The position numbers were made by a program, and so were the translations under genes. Positions 1-12,050 of a stretch of 64,000 bases of DNA are shown here, piece by piece; positions within the stretch are counted from its first letter, which is position 1; each line of letters begins with the position of its first letter. Below the pieces are notes generated by a model. It made no database searches. It was given only the letters and a program-made list of their open reading frames with translations, and was not told the DNA's origin. Origin of the DNA: Melampsora larici-populina 98AG31 (taxonomy: Eukaryota > Basidiomycota > Pucciniomycetes > Pucciniales > Melampsoraceae); contig NW_006768816.1 of assembly GCF_000204055.1 (NCBI RefSeq), forward strand, positions 320,739-384,738, given 5' to 3'.

Positions 1-39
1 TTGTAAGCTGCCTTTTTGCCTTCCCTCGGGACATCGCAG

Positions 40-435
40 AATTTGACGACTTTGTTTTCCGCAGTCAACGATTTCTGGACACGCATCTCAAGTGAATTAT
101 CGGACAACGACGCCAGAGTGACTTATCACTATGCGAGCGGCACTTTGATGGAGATAACGCCCCCCGATGTTCACAAAGGAACCGCGGTGGAGCATCTGAG
201 GGATCAAATTGAACATCCGTATCATCTTGCACTTGCGGTGGGAGATGATGAGCGAGATTCGGACATGTTTCGAGCAATCAAAACGTCCGGGATTACCTCA
301 GATCCATACACGGTCATGATCACCGAACAAGCGGGACCAGACACAGAGGCTCAGTATAGGTTGGGGCATTACTACGAGCTTTTGAAGATGCTACAACAAT
401 TGGTACCTGACTTTACCGACCCATTCCCTGTGTAA
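40..435 (+). CDS. Trehalose-6-phosphate phosphatase-like protein, last exon (partial)
   Basis: This is the 3' exon of a gene entering from the left edge. A taa at 4-6 is in frame, so the bases before about 40 are probably an intron ending in the pyrimidine-rich tract and cag at 37-39. The exon encodes a segment like the C-terminal HAD phosphatase region of trehalose phosphatases: a 'GTLMEITPPDVHKGTAVEHL' stretch (family: gvnKG) and then 'GDDERDSDMF', matching the HAD motif IV pattern GDDxxDxxMF. The family removes phosphate from trehalose-6-phosphate to give trehalose in the cytosol. The N-terminal domains lie outside the window, so it could be a TPS2-like enzyme or a TSL1/TPS3-like regulatory subunit. 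The stop is at 433-435. Confidence 0.66.
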   Translation, partial: NLTTLFSAVNDFWTRISSELSDNDARVTYHYASGTLMEITPPDVHKGTAVEHLRDQIEHPYHLALAVGDDERDSDMFRAIKTSGITSDPYTVMITEQAGPDTEAQYRLGHYYELLKMLQQLVPDFTDPFPV

Positions 436-1987
436 ATCATCGGAATGTGCAAAACCTATGAAAGCTGAATAGCAAATTTGTCAATGTCCTCAGTGTTATC
501 TAAGTATTCAATCGAAATTTCCTTTACATCAGGGATTTTGTTATGTCAGGAGGTGTCGAAGAAGTGATGATCCCATGTTTTTTGAATCATTTATCCACTA
601 TGTGTTGGTTGCGTATAAGTCAGGCTTGGAAAATGAAATAATCAGACCAATTCCACGTCTTGGGAGTCTTACATGCAATTCTCCTGCATCAAGCTTTATA
701 AGAGTCATCCTCGGCCTTCTATAGCCTGATAAGTCAAAGATAAAGAGAGCAAGTTGTTCAAACTTGGACTTTTATTTGATATGTTCTGACATCAACTTGC
801 CATGAGGTTTGCTTGTGATCATTAGCTGCCATCACTCTTGGCAAGATAAGTGCGCGGAAAGACAAAAAAGTAATAGCTGATATTCTTAGTTATCAGACTA
901 AGAATTTTAAAATCAATTTCATTCCAGATACAAGAAAGCGAATTCTTGAAAACGTGCCAAGGACGCTCTGCAAAAGCTCAAGAGCGATTAATGATCAAAG
1001 GGTCTACTGACAATCCATAAGTCGATGGGACTGGTGATGAGATAAATTCAGGTTTCCCCTGATACATAAAACATGACGGCTTGTAAAGGACTTATATGAG
1101 TCAAGAGTGGCGGTCATTTCTCTTCCCAATGCCCTATGAACTCAGAGTCATAGATCTTGCTTCCTTCGTAGCTAATTCCAGTGTGTTTGGTAAACTCTTT
1201 GCACAAAAAACTGATGACAGATTTTTCAAGGTCATAAATATAGTCGTAATTGGAGTCAATGTAGATTTGAGACTTCTTGAGTACGGCGTTTATAGAGGTT
1301 TATAGATCTTGAGTTTGGCAAGAACCAGACTTTCTTTCGGAATGAAAGTTTAATTAGAGCACCTTGAGTGAAAATGGACAATTGAAAACGCAAGGACGTA
1401 TAATATATACACTAGATCATATTCAAGAGCTCCAGGCATCAAGTTTACAGGTAAGTAGTATGGGGGATTACCTAGCTATGCTATTACTATGCTTGAGGTC
1501 GTCACAGCAACCCTAACTTAACCAAGTCTGAATTGTTCTTTGCGGGACGTTATCAACCTCAAGTCAGAGATCTGCAAATAAATCCGAGCAAAGTGATCTG
1601 TGGGCCGCTCAAGTAAAGAGAGAAAAGCAATTGAGGAAATATTATAATAAGACATGTGATATGTCAAAAGACTATTGACACGATTTTCTGGAGTGAACAG
1701 GATTGCAAGTATGAGTCCCAAGTTGTGGAGCTCTTAAGGAAACACAGGATTCCAACAAGCACATCATGACTGATGGATATGAATTTGTATAATCTGGTAT
1801 TTTGTGGGTTTTCAATTTTATTTTTGGGTGTCTCAATAGACTCAAATTTCGAATTGTCAATGGGCTTGCTTTGTAACACTATGTATAATTAAAAAGCACT
1901 ATGCAAAAATTAAACAAAAAAGGGATACTTCCTTACAACAAGCTGGTACAAATTGAAAGAATGTTTAAAGGATACTTCACGAGTACC
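436..1987. other. Intergenic, nothing recognised
   Basis: AT-rich DNA without a supported gene. The short open frames here have no recognisable motif and are not continued by plausible splice sites. It lies between the end of the trehalose-phosphatase-like gene and the 3' end of the oppositely oriented Apd1/AIM32-like gene, so the two genes converge on it. Confidence 0.5.
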
Positions 1988-3320
1988 TTACCACGCAAGC
2001 AGGCTATTGGAGTTTAAGGTACCAAGCCCAAATCCACCTTTCAATAATTCTGGAATCACTCTGTGGTTCAAAACTGTTTCCTTAATTATTCGCTCACAAT
2101 CTGATGGCATCACCCGACCATACCTTTAGAAGAAAATGTTGGGAAGATGAGCCAATGATAATCACAGTCAACCATCTGAAGATAGAAATTCTGTGCTCAC
2201 CAAACTGAAGCTCCATTGGGAAAGTTGATAATCATATTTCCGGCAAATTTATGACCACCCGAATGTGAAATATTGAAAATGCCAACTAAGGGTTCTTCAG
2301 AAGGGTGCACAGCTCCATCACATCTTGTATCAACTTGCCACGTTGTTTCTAGGCTCTCAAAGACATCAACCAGTGCATCTTTCAAGATAGGTGCGGCGAT
2401 TGCGCAACGTTTGTCCCGGGTCTTGTGAGAGCAAAGTAAGATGATAAGCTGATGTGGCAATCGCGGGAAGAGATCAATAGGCAACGGCAACTTCGGCAGA
2501 TGGGAAGGAGTAACCTAGAATTCAAGCGAAGGAAGACAATGATAAACAGTTTGTATGTCGTGAGTTTTCACGACTCCTCGACGTACGTCCGGCATCAAAA
2601 CCCAGTTGGGGAGGATAATCAAGCTATGCGTGTCATCATCGTCGGACGAACTGAAGTGCGAGGAGCTGAAAATGGCAACTGTCAATTGACCTTCACGGCC
2701 ACTAATCCCTGGAGCAGCATGTGCCGTACAGGGGCGTGGCAATGGAAGAACACCTGCAATGCTGGGTTTACGCTGAGGATCGATCGGTGTTGATGGTTTT
2801 GGATAGGCTTGTCGAAGTGCACCAGGTAGGCTATGAACGTCAGCGCAGACATCATGCGGCCAATCTGTTTTACCGCTACCTGAGGTTGACAAAATCAGCC
2901 GATGGCCGAATGTGACATGACCAGAGGCATGACCAGAATATTCAGTGTCTCCTCTTCCGATGAGTAGTTCACAGGGGGGATGTTTCAAGTAGAGAAAGAA
3001 GCGCAACTGCAGAGAATCAAATAATCGTAATCCTTGATTGCACCTAGCAAAGGAGTAGTTGTATCGATGGCAAATGAGGAAGGATAACCTTCCATATTCA
3101 TAGGTCCCGAGCAGGCCTCAGCACATGTTGCGCAATCAGAATCGGATACGGTCGAGATTGGAACCCCGACTTCTTTGAGTGAAGTGATGATCTCTGATGA
3201 AGGAAAATGACGAGATACTCTTGATTCTTTTGATGAAGGCGATTCGGTGCTGGTAGTAGATGAAGACGAGCTCGAAGGGTTCGCACGTGTCCCAAATACG
3301 ACATTGAGGAAGGATGACAT
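1988..3320 (-). CDS. Apd1/AIM32-type sucrase/ferredoxin-like protein
   Basis: Four exons. Exon 1 runs from ATG 3320 to about 3030. Exon 2 ends at 2587 (donor gtacgt), exon 3 is 2514-2201 and exon 4 is 2123-1988; the last two junctions keep frame exactly, the second splitting a Trp codon. Exon 1 has a Ser-rich N-terminus and then CATCAEAC. Exon 2 has 'STSGSGKTDWPHDV', exon 3 'CSHKTRDKRC' and 'SHSGGHKFAGNMI', and exon 4 opens with YGRV. These are hallmarks of the thioredoxin-like Apd1/AIM32 family. The Cys-x8-Cys and His-x3-His pairs correspond to the [2Fe-2S] ligands known for yeast Apd1. The exon 1-2 junction between 'GAIKDYD' and 'HRLILS' is unresolved, because no clean GT-AG pair restores frame. 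Confidence 0.8.
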
Positions 3321-3928
3321 CTAGAACACCCCAGATAATAGATTTGATGTGAGGCCGAATGCAAATAAAATGAATTGATGGGATGGAAGGATGAATTGTG
3401 AAGCCCAGTCTGAGCAATCGTTCACCCCAACGCTCTGGATCTTCAGCATTTATCGACTCCCCTGACGTCACTATGTATCATGTATGTAGCTGGCTCCTAG
3501 TGGCACGTGACCGCCTTGAGGGGTGCGCTTTGATGCGCAGCTAGATACCTTCATGAAAGCTTATTTCATCGTCACAGTCATGATCTTCATCAGTGCATTT
3601 CGGTTCGATGATAGTGACACGGTTTAGAAAGCTTCCTGAATGACCTAATCTCAGCCGCCCACGCATTTATCGGGCGCCATCAAGGTAACTTTCTTATACT
3701 TCTTATCTGGGTTGCTTGGGGCCAATTTGATGATTTGACGAGTTGCTTGAGATGAACGAAGCTATAAAGTAGAACATACGACAGTATCATAAACCGGTTT
3801 AATCATAAACAACTTTTTCAGAGATTTGTGTCAAATTCTGGACTTCACTCAGTGTCATTCGTATATAGACAGAGAAAATAAATGTGGCTATGGGGATTGC
3901 TACATATGTGATGGGTCTGAAATACTTG
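3321..3928. other. Upstream region of the Apd1-like gene
   Basis: No gene seen. Short open frames at 3098-3471 on the minus strand are frame shadows of exon 1. The stretch should contain the promoter of the minus-strand Apd1-like gene, but I cannot point to a convincing TATA box. Confidence 0.4.
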
Positions 3929-4729
3929 TCAATGTGTGAAGCCCCAGAATTGGCGGAAAAAATGAACCCTTTTTTAAGGCATTTGGATTGAATTGAAAAT
4001 GTTATTAACAATTGTGTCTCTGCAAATCATGATGCAGAATAGTACGGACAGGGAGTATAAATGCAGCGATGAGAATAACTACATATATGGTGAGTGTGAT
4101 GTATTAGTGTAGTCATATAGCGCTAACACGTGCAGAAAAAATGAGCCATTTTTCAAGGCTTTTGGATCACAATTGAAAAAGGTATTGACAAATGTGTCCT
4201 TGCAAGTCATAACAGGGAAATAATGCTGAATGTTGAAGATAAATTTGGCCATGAGAATTACTACATATGTGGTGAGTGTGACATGATAGTAAATTCATGA
4301 AGCCCTAGCTTGAGCGGAAAAAATGACCCACTTTTCACGCATCTTTCCCAGAAACTGAGAAAGTTATGGAAAATCTTGTTATTTTGACCCAGAAGTGTGG
4401 CATGAAGTGTCATGTGCAAGCACCACACAACTCCTTGTTTTGAGTACAAATGATGAGATTTCCCATAACTTTCTCAGTTTATGGTCAAGATGCTTGGAAA
4501 GTGGATCATTTTTTCCACCCATAATAGCACTTTATGAATTTACTATCATATCACACTCACCACATATGTAGTAATTTCCATACCCACATTTATCTTCACT
4601 ATTTAGCATTACTTTGCCATTATGATTTGCAAGGACACAATTGTTAATAACATTTTCAGTTGTAATCCAAATGCCTTAAAAAAGGGTTCATTTTTTCCGC
4701 CAATGCTGGGGCTTCATGAATTGACAAGT
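3929..4729. repeat. Imperfect fold-back repeat built from about 175-bp units
   Basis: The left arm holds three diverged direct units starting near 3885, 4050 and 4245. Each carries ctacatat(g/a)tg-tg, then gcggaaaaaatga, then a polypurine tract. From 4453 to 4729 the same units appear as reverse complement: gaaagttatgg at about 4360 is mirrored by ccataactttc at about 4460, and 3929-4035 is mirrored by 4640-4725. The whole block could fold into a long hairpin about 0.8 kb across. It looks like a MITE or fold-back transposon remnant. The right arm stops exactly where the next element begins. Confidence 0.65.
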
Positions 4730-4891
4730 CACAGGGGCCAAACCAAGAGCTCACATAGAGGTGAGCATGAAAAGCCTTCCATATTTGTTAAAAAAACAAT
4801 CATTTCAGCCTACCCTTTTATGTCACAATTTTTTGTTGTGTTCAGGTGATCAGCATGCAAAACTTCCATCTTGCTCAAGTTTGCTCAAGCA

Positions 4892-5370
4892 TGCTCATCT
4901 TCAGCATGATTGAGCATTTCAAATGAGGATTCCTTGAGCATAGATGAGTACTCAGGAATCAGCTGGCACACCTCCACACACTCAGAATTAAGCCCATTAT
5001 AATCAAGCCCTTGAAATTGTCTGTGCAGACTGAGCGTTCAGTCAGGGCCTGAGATGATCTGAGAGGATCAGTTAGCCCTCCCTCAGGCTCCTTGGCTGGG
5101 CAATAAAGGCAAGGAAGCCTGGCTAATCTTCTCAGCTCTCAGCTCATGTTGATCATGTCTGATTACATGATCAACATGCTCATCTTCATCTTGAATGAGC
5201 ATTCCTTGAGCATAGATGAGTACTCAGGAATCAGCTGGCACACCTCCACATAATCAGAATTGTGCCCATTGTAATCAAGCATTTGAAATTGTCTGTACAG
5301 ACTGAGCATTCAGTCAGGGTCTGAGGTGACCTGAGCGGATCAGGTAGCCCTCCCTCAGGCTCTTTGGCTG
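4892..5370. repeat. Tandem repeat, unit about 272 bp, two copies
   Basis: The segment from gctcatcttc through 'attccttgagcatagatgag' to 'ccctccctcaggctc' occurs at about 4892-5100 and again at about 5179-5370. The shared word attccttgagcatag starts at 4929 and 5201, giving a 272-bp period. The end of the second copy resumes at 9648 after the insertion described next. Confidence 0.75.
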
Positions 5371-8300
5371 AACCAAATCTGGCTTGCAGCGTAGCCAGAA
5401 GCGCGGAGCGCAGCACCAGGTGTAGCCGTTTTGTTGCCCGGGAAGCTCAGACCCGGGGCGTTGCGCCTCCCGCTGACATTTGGGGCCCACAATATTGGGG
5501 CGCTGCGCTTTCAGCTGTCATCTCATCCTCCCTTGATTCTTTGCTGACCTACAGATTCTGGCGCAATTGGCACATACCTACTATAATCTAGCCTTTTGAT
5601 CAACAAGTCACGACTTTTCAATCACAACCATGGACAAAACATTGGCAAGATAACATAAAGGTAAGTAATCTCCTCTTCAAATCCTAGCTCTCAGTCTTAT
5701 TGACTTGTATCAGTTTGTGATCTTAGACTTATATATGTCTTCTTGTTAAAAAACCTTTGATTACTCAACAAACTCTCAACGCTCTCACTCATATTAATAG
5801 TTTTCTAATCACCAACATCATCTGTATCTACCTCTCTCGCCGAGTTGCTTTCAATATAACACCACCGAGTCAATCAGCTTGGCTTGTTTGTTTTTTCTTC
5901 TCACCATCATCAACGTTCACAATTCAGGATTTGCTTGATTTCGTTTCATTGCTCTAACTTTGTTAAATCACATAGTAATACTATCAAAGACAAAGAAATA
6001 ATTAACTGTTGACTATCTTATGCTAGATTGTATACCATCTCACCTCTCACTTAACTCTATGGATAGAAGCAAAGATGATTAGAGATGACGCTGAGAATAA
6101 AAATGTATCAAGACGAATGGAATTAAGTGAAGTATCTTCCAACTCGAGAATTGGAATAAAGCTCAAATCATTTTATCAAAGACCAAGAGCTCAATCAGTC
6201 AATTTAAATTCTCAGAGATCAATTTGTTTAAATCCACATAACTGCCATCATTATTGGTCTGAATCTCAAAATGCTTTACAATCTCATAAGGATAATAGTT
6301 ACCTTCACCTGCCCCTTTCTCAAATCTAACATCTGATGTTGTGGATCATGGTAGTCTATTATAAAGATCACCTACTTATGATTGGCTTATCACCATCAAC
6401 ACGTAGTGGTAGCTGTTGTCCTGTCATTTATATCTTGTTACCTTGGCAGCTATTGATCAACCAACGTTGTAGTATTTAAAGCTCAACAAGAGCTTTAAAA
6501 CACCTAAGAAGGGATAATCTACTACGTGTAATATAGTAGAAGTTGCCTAAAGACTTCCTTCTTCAAAGAAACCAGCACAAGGGCACTTGCTGACCACTTT
6601 GTGATAACAGAGAAAAAGATAAAAGGCACCAGAGAAATAAAGCAATACTGTTTTGTAGTATTATTCCCAATTTTAAGCACAAAAAGTTCACACACTATGT
6701 TATTACTAGCAATACTGTTGTTAAGTATTATTCCCAATTTGACTTATAGTCTTTAACACACGTAAATAAATTTCTCCTTGCTTTGAAGCGGCGGATTTAA
6801 GTGATCTTAGTACAAATATAGTAAATAAATGATGATTTATAACACTACAACAAAGGTATAAGATGCAGAAAAGGGAAAAACAATCCCAAAATCATCAAAG
6901 AGTACTTATATCCATATGTAACAACCTCTACAACAGTCAACAGCCTCAAAAACCAGTCAAATCCGCCTAAAGAACCCTAAAAGCCATGTAATGACGCAAT
7001 GTAATGATCTTGTTACTAATGTATGATGTAATTTTCACAGCCAAAAGTGATCAATGACGCAATGATTTAATGTGCAGCACTTCTTAAGATGAATACAGGT
7101 GTTTTTTTCCTTGTAAACTAGCTGCAAACCAATTTTTGAGATTACGAATTTTTTCAGATGTGGTCCACTTTTGATCTACTATAGTGCATCTTGTAGCCCT
7201 CGTGATACTGATCATTTATGACACCCATATGACCTATCTCTGATGAGTGATGAGTAAGATATTGAGTTGTGAAGTTAAGGTTTTTGGTGTTACATGTTGA
7301 CTTGTGACTGTAAATTTGAGGTTCACACCAATTTCTTATTTGCCTTATAACGTTTTACATAAACCTCCGTTACCAATGATTTAAAGTTTGTACATTATGT
7401 AATCCACTCTTCTGCGTTGAATGAGCTATCTACCAACTTAATCTGACGTCATTTGACATATGTAATTAGCTGAAAACCTTCATTTTCGACGAAATTCACC
7501 CATTTTCTTCACTTTTCACAGCTGTTACTCTCTTTTTCTTGCTCATGTAATATGACATCATCTTCTATAACCTTAAAAATCCCGGAAAATCCTCTTGGCA
7601 ACCTTAATTTCCACTACTGCCACCATTACATATGTAAACTACACGCATAACCCTTGTTTACCAACTTCGAAAAAGTACCTTTCTGCTAATAACTTCTGTT
7701 TTCCCTTATCAACCTTGAAGATTAAAATTGTTACTGTATAATAAAGTGTTGTTCTGTCATATTCTGACCTTATAAAACCCATAACTTAATTATAAATAAC
7801 CTAAAAACCATTTTCCAACTTTTACACCTATATTTTTGAATTTTTCCTATCTTGTCTTTTTCTGTCTTTTTGTAATAACTTTGTAAGTAAACTATATTTA
7901 TCTTAAGAATATTTTTGAAATGAGATGACATAATATTGAGCTAATAAGTATACATAAGCCTCTAAGAGCTTCAATTGATCTGAGAACCTGAATTTCGAAT
8001 TTCCTGCTATACTGAAGGTTTCTAATAACTTGGTAAAGTAATGATGATTAATTTTCTTGCTTGATATCATAAATAGATCACCACAACGTGTAAGAATAAA
8101 AGAATCTCAAATTACTTTTCAACAAGAATCCGTTTTAGAAATTTCATTACCCCTTTGTTTAAGTGAAATACATCCAATCTGATGTCCAATCTTCAGATAT
8201 AAGAATGAAACTGAAGTATCCATGAGTTCTTAAGAAACCAATCCAAACAATTTACTACCCTCTTATACATTGTTTCCTCCTTACACTCTTCTACATCCTT

Positions 8301-9641
8301 TTACAATACTAGTTGTTTTCATGTTTCTCTACAGCCTTTTATACACCATACATCAATGAAAAAATCACTTCTTTTTTGTCTGCAGCGCTGTGAAGTGCTG
8401 CTGGACAAAAGTTCCGCTGTCAGCTGCCGAATTTCCTCATGGTTTTTATCTTGCTACCCTTAAAGTTATGTCAGGGTGGCTATACTTAAAGCAAGTGAGT
8501 ATAGTTAATTGCTCACTTTTTAGGTCCCGACAAGTATCTTACTGGGTCCGTAAGATAGAATGCTAACGTATATTATCCTACAGAAAGGAATACGATATAG
8601 GTAAATAGCTTAATAATATAATTACTGGAGTAATTAGGAATGGGTAACGGCTCACTGTCAAGATACAGTATAGAGGTGGTCAAGCTCTGAACCGGAAGGT
8701 TATTTTAAAGGAAAGATTCCAATAAATGCCTGTGTTACTAGACACGGGGATCCTGTCAACTATGCATTGCAGAACCAGTGGTGCGTGACCAAGATGTTGC
8801 TATCCTAAGAATAGGGTAGCTAGATAACTTTTATCACAAACTTGTATCCAAGTAAGGAATGGTTCGAGAGGGAGGGTTTATAATAGAAAAGATGAAGTTT
8901 TAAAGTAGATTGCTTACTTTAGGTCTTTTGATATAAACAGTTTGAATACTCGCTTAGTCAGGTTTGTAAGTAGTGCGTAAAAGGTTTTGAATCTTCTCTT
9001 AATCTTGTCAAGATTAGTTTGTGGGAAGAAGGTGCCTAAACCTCTCTGGATCTGAAAGTCTTGGCTATTTATATTCTTCAACTTGGATAGGCTGACTCGT
9101 GGTTCCTGCTGGTAGCGTTGATACCTAGAAGGACGAGTCGTGGTTCTGTTAGCTCTGTTGTCAGTTTGACCACGTGAGTGAGTCTCAAGGAATGTTGGTG
9201 TCCGTATTTGGAAACTGATGTTTGGAATACTTACGCTTTCGGAAAGAATATGTTTCCAATACTTCTAATTTAGGTCTTGTTACCAATCTTCTAAGGCGAA
9301 CTTGCTTATTCTTTAGATAAGGAGTTTGTTATTTTCTGTTAGTCAATTTGTCTTCCGTCTTTGAGACTAGACAGCAAGGTGTGGGTTTTTATCTTCATTA
9401 TTCAAATATGAGATGTACAATTTATAATGGTTGTAAAAATCAAGTAAAGTTTTTCAGTCTTTGAAACTAGACTGTCAAGGTGTAATTATTATTTTTTATT
9501 TCTTTTATTTTTAATCTTTCTGTTGAAGCGTTTTTGGCTTTTGCTTTGCAAAAGCTCGGGGCTGACAAGTTACCTGTCCCGAGCGAGCTAGATTTGAGCT
9601 GCGCTGCTCAGAATGCGGTTGGCAGCGCTGCGAGCCAGAGC
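5371..9641. mobile_element. 4.27-kb non-coding insertion with TGGCTG target duplication
   Basis: TGGCTG occurs at 5365-5370 and again at 9642-9647. Joining the flanks recreates the sequence seen uninterrupted in the neighbouring tandem copy near 5092-5105 (ttggctg then gcaataaag), which acts as an empty site. The insert has short imperfect inverted ends (TCTGGCTYGCAGCG near both termini), GC-rich edges and an AT-rich interior. No long terminal repeats or transposase frame were found. Internal short direct repeats lie at 6643-6676/6708-6740 and at 9356-9383/9458-9484. Its class is undetermined. Confidence 0.6.
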
Positions 9642-9834
9642 TGGCTGAGCAATAAAGCCTGAGGAACCCTGGATCATCTGCTCAGCTCTCAGCTGATGTA
9701 GCTCATGTCTGATTCCATGATCAACATGAGCTGAACACAGTCAGTTTTGGAAGGAAAAAAGTAGAAAACTTGGAGAAAACCTGGAGCTTTTCATGCTCAC
9801 CTCTATGTGAGCTCTTGTTTTGGCCCCTGTGACT

Positions 9835-10986
9835 AGACTGATTCAACTGTAGTCTCAAATGCATCTTCCACAGAAACCGTTAGGAGGTCAGGGTTTGGGC
9901 TTAGGGTCAGGATATCATCAACCTTCCGTCAGGGTAAGTGACATCACCTATGTTCATGATAACCACTGTTCCTCCCAATGATTGTTCTCACCACATCAGA
10001 AACCTTCTGAAACTCGTAGGCAGCAAGGTCTCTATACCACACCCCTTCCCATCCCCTCCTGTTGCTGGATGCCAGCGGCAGCAATGTACAGTCCTCCCTA
10101 TCATTGTGTTTTCCCTGATGACCTTGAAGTAGAACTCATTCAATTGTAGCTCTTTTAGAAATAATATCAAAGAGGATGGGTTACATTCCAAGTCAACCTT
10201 TTTCGCCTTTGCAAGAATATTAGAGTAAATTCAGTTGCCAACCAAACCATTACAAAATGCCAGATCAAGTCAAAAAATTGAGCATAAAATCATACACCTT
10301 GGGTTTAAGATTTCAGACCTTTATGGAAGATCTTGATGGAAAAGCCTTGTATGATGGTTCTTTAGGCTTCCCTTGTGGTGCAACTGTATTGACACAGTCT
10401 AAAATAAAAATTGTTTGGATCCATCTTACACCAAAGCCATCCAAATCATGTGTTTATTCAAAATAAAACTGAAAAACATCCACCTTTTAGTATTGTTGGT
10501 CATTGATATCATCAGAAACACTCTCAATTTAATCCTCAGTGTACTTCTCACCTTTAACTATCCTGTGCTTTGAGGCACGAAATTGAATGACACATATACA
10601 TTTGCCTCAAGTTCAACTACTAAATCTTCCATAATGTGAAGGTAGTGACCCATCTGATTTGATCTGCAAATCCAAGTGAGTTCAAACACTTTCTTGTCTT
10701 TTCACCATGATGATTTGACAAGGACAATAGGATGCCTACTCAAGTGACACAGTCATAAAGCATAATGATCTTGAGTTGATCTTAGAGCATAGAAATTGAA
10801 TTTTGTGTTAAACGGATCAAAAAAGGAGGTAGCATGAGATACAACAATCTACTTTCTTGAATGAAATTTGGTTCAAGAAGGTATCTGATTCAAATGAATG
10901 GATCTCATCACATATAATATATATTCTGAATTCTGCTTTTTTCAGTTTAGTGTATGACATGTTACACAATCTACTGATTGTAAGCT
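9835..10986. other. Intergenic, nothing recognised
   Basis: AT-rich DNA between two mobile elements. Small open frames at 9938-10132 and 10257-10466 have no recognisable domain or splice context. Confidence 0.4.
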
Positions 10987-10990
10987 ATAA

Positions 10991-12046
10991 TCACCGTGCC
11001 CGTTGGTAGGGCCCCTGGCGTTGGGGGCCTTCAAGTGATTGTAGGTTATTAAGATTTTTATTCATTTTTGCAAAGAATAAGCGCAACAAAACACTCAGTA
11101 GAACTCCATTATGGGTAGCTGCTGAATGTGTTGAACTATCTTGACACTTCTCAAACAATACTGAACTGTCTCAACACCTCAGGAAATTACTGAACAATCT
11201 CAATACCAAGATCATTCTCCCCAGCCTGACAATTGAGCTCGTAGATTTTGTCCTACTGATGATATCAATTGATATCTGACATTGACTGTAGCCTGCTCAT
11301 CTGACAGTCTACAAGTGGATTTTGTGATCATATTGAAAGATTTTATATGTATTCAAACCCTTTATACTCTATTTGGAGCCTTTGAGTGTGTTTTTAAAGA
11401 CATCAGTAGATAAAATCAGCCACAGTGTGCTCATCTGACAGCACTCGCACTGACAAGAGGGTAACATACAATTTATGATTGAATTGAGAAGTGAGATTGA
11501 GTAAAAGGCAACCGGGAGATCAATCAATGGGGTGTTTGGGGAGCAGTAATAGTGGTCAAGAGGAAACATCCAGTCGGTTTCTCAGTAGAACTTGATAAAA
11601 CATGATAAGGTCATGATGCACTCATGACACTCTGACCGTTTGCTCTTACCCTGTGACAAGATGTTTGCAGGTAAGCAAATGAGACAGATAGTCAAGTAGA
11701 GATGTATACATACGCTATCATTGTCCCTCTCACTATGCTCACGATGTCGGTGACTACACTCTCTATCACGGTCTTGAGATTTGTCGTCCAATCTGCCAAA
11801 ACACTCTTTTTCTCAACAAAGAAAGGGGGTCATGTGGATGTTGAGGTACATAAGTAACTGAGGAATCCCGACCACTGATGAAGCTAAATAGTGACACAGT
11901 CTTTAGGAAGCTCAAGATGCTAAGGTTCAGAATTGTTGGTGCCTACACCGTTGTGAGCAGTTTGAAACAAAGTCAAAACAAAGACAAAACAAATTGGCAA
12001 ATCAGAAGGCCCCCGCCGCTGGGGGCCCTACCAGCGGGCACGGTGA
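10991..12046. mobile_element. 1.06-kb TIR element with ATAA target duplication
   Basis: A GC-rich 41-bp terminus beginning TCACCGTGCCCG at 10991 recurs as reverse complement ending CGGGCACGGTGA at 12046, with only a few mismatches. ATAA flanks both sides (10987-10990 and 12047-12050). The interior is AT-rich and non-coding. This is a non-autonomous DNA transposon or MITE. Termini beginning CAC could suggest a CACTA relative, but the 4-bp duplication does not fit that group cleanly, so I leave the superfamily open. Confidence 0.75.
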
Positions 12047-12050
12047 ATAA

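Larger units (their letters stand above)
4727..9834. mobile_element. 5.1-kb non-coding element with about 45-bp inverted termini
   Basis: The left end AGTCACAGGGGCCAAA at 4727 continues through gagctcacatagaggtgagc to about 4775. The same sequence occurs as reverse complement at about 9788-9834, ending ggcccctgtgact. The termini differ by only a few bases. No open frame over 85 codons with recognisable content lies between, so this is a non-autonomous DNA transposon or composite. Flanks (left ...ttgaca, right agactg...) show no obvious target duplication. It contains the tandem repeat at 4892-5370 and a younger insertion at 5371-9641, so the original element was only about 0.8 kb. Confidence 0.6.

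Noticed and set aside
5371..9641. LTR retrotransposon
   Set aside because: A short target duplication fits, but the two ends share no long direct repeat and there is no gag/pol frame.
9880..9930. Telomere-like gggtttgggcttaggg stretch
   Set aside because: Single imperfect occurrence, no tandem TTAGGG array.
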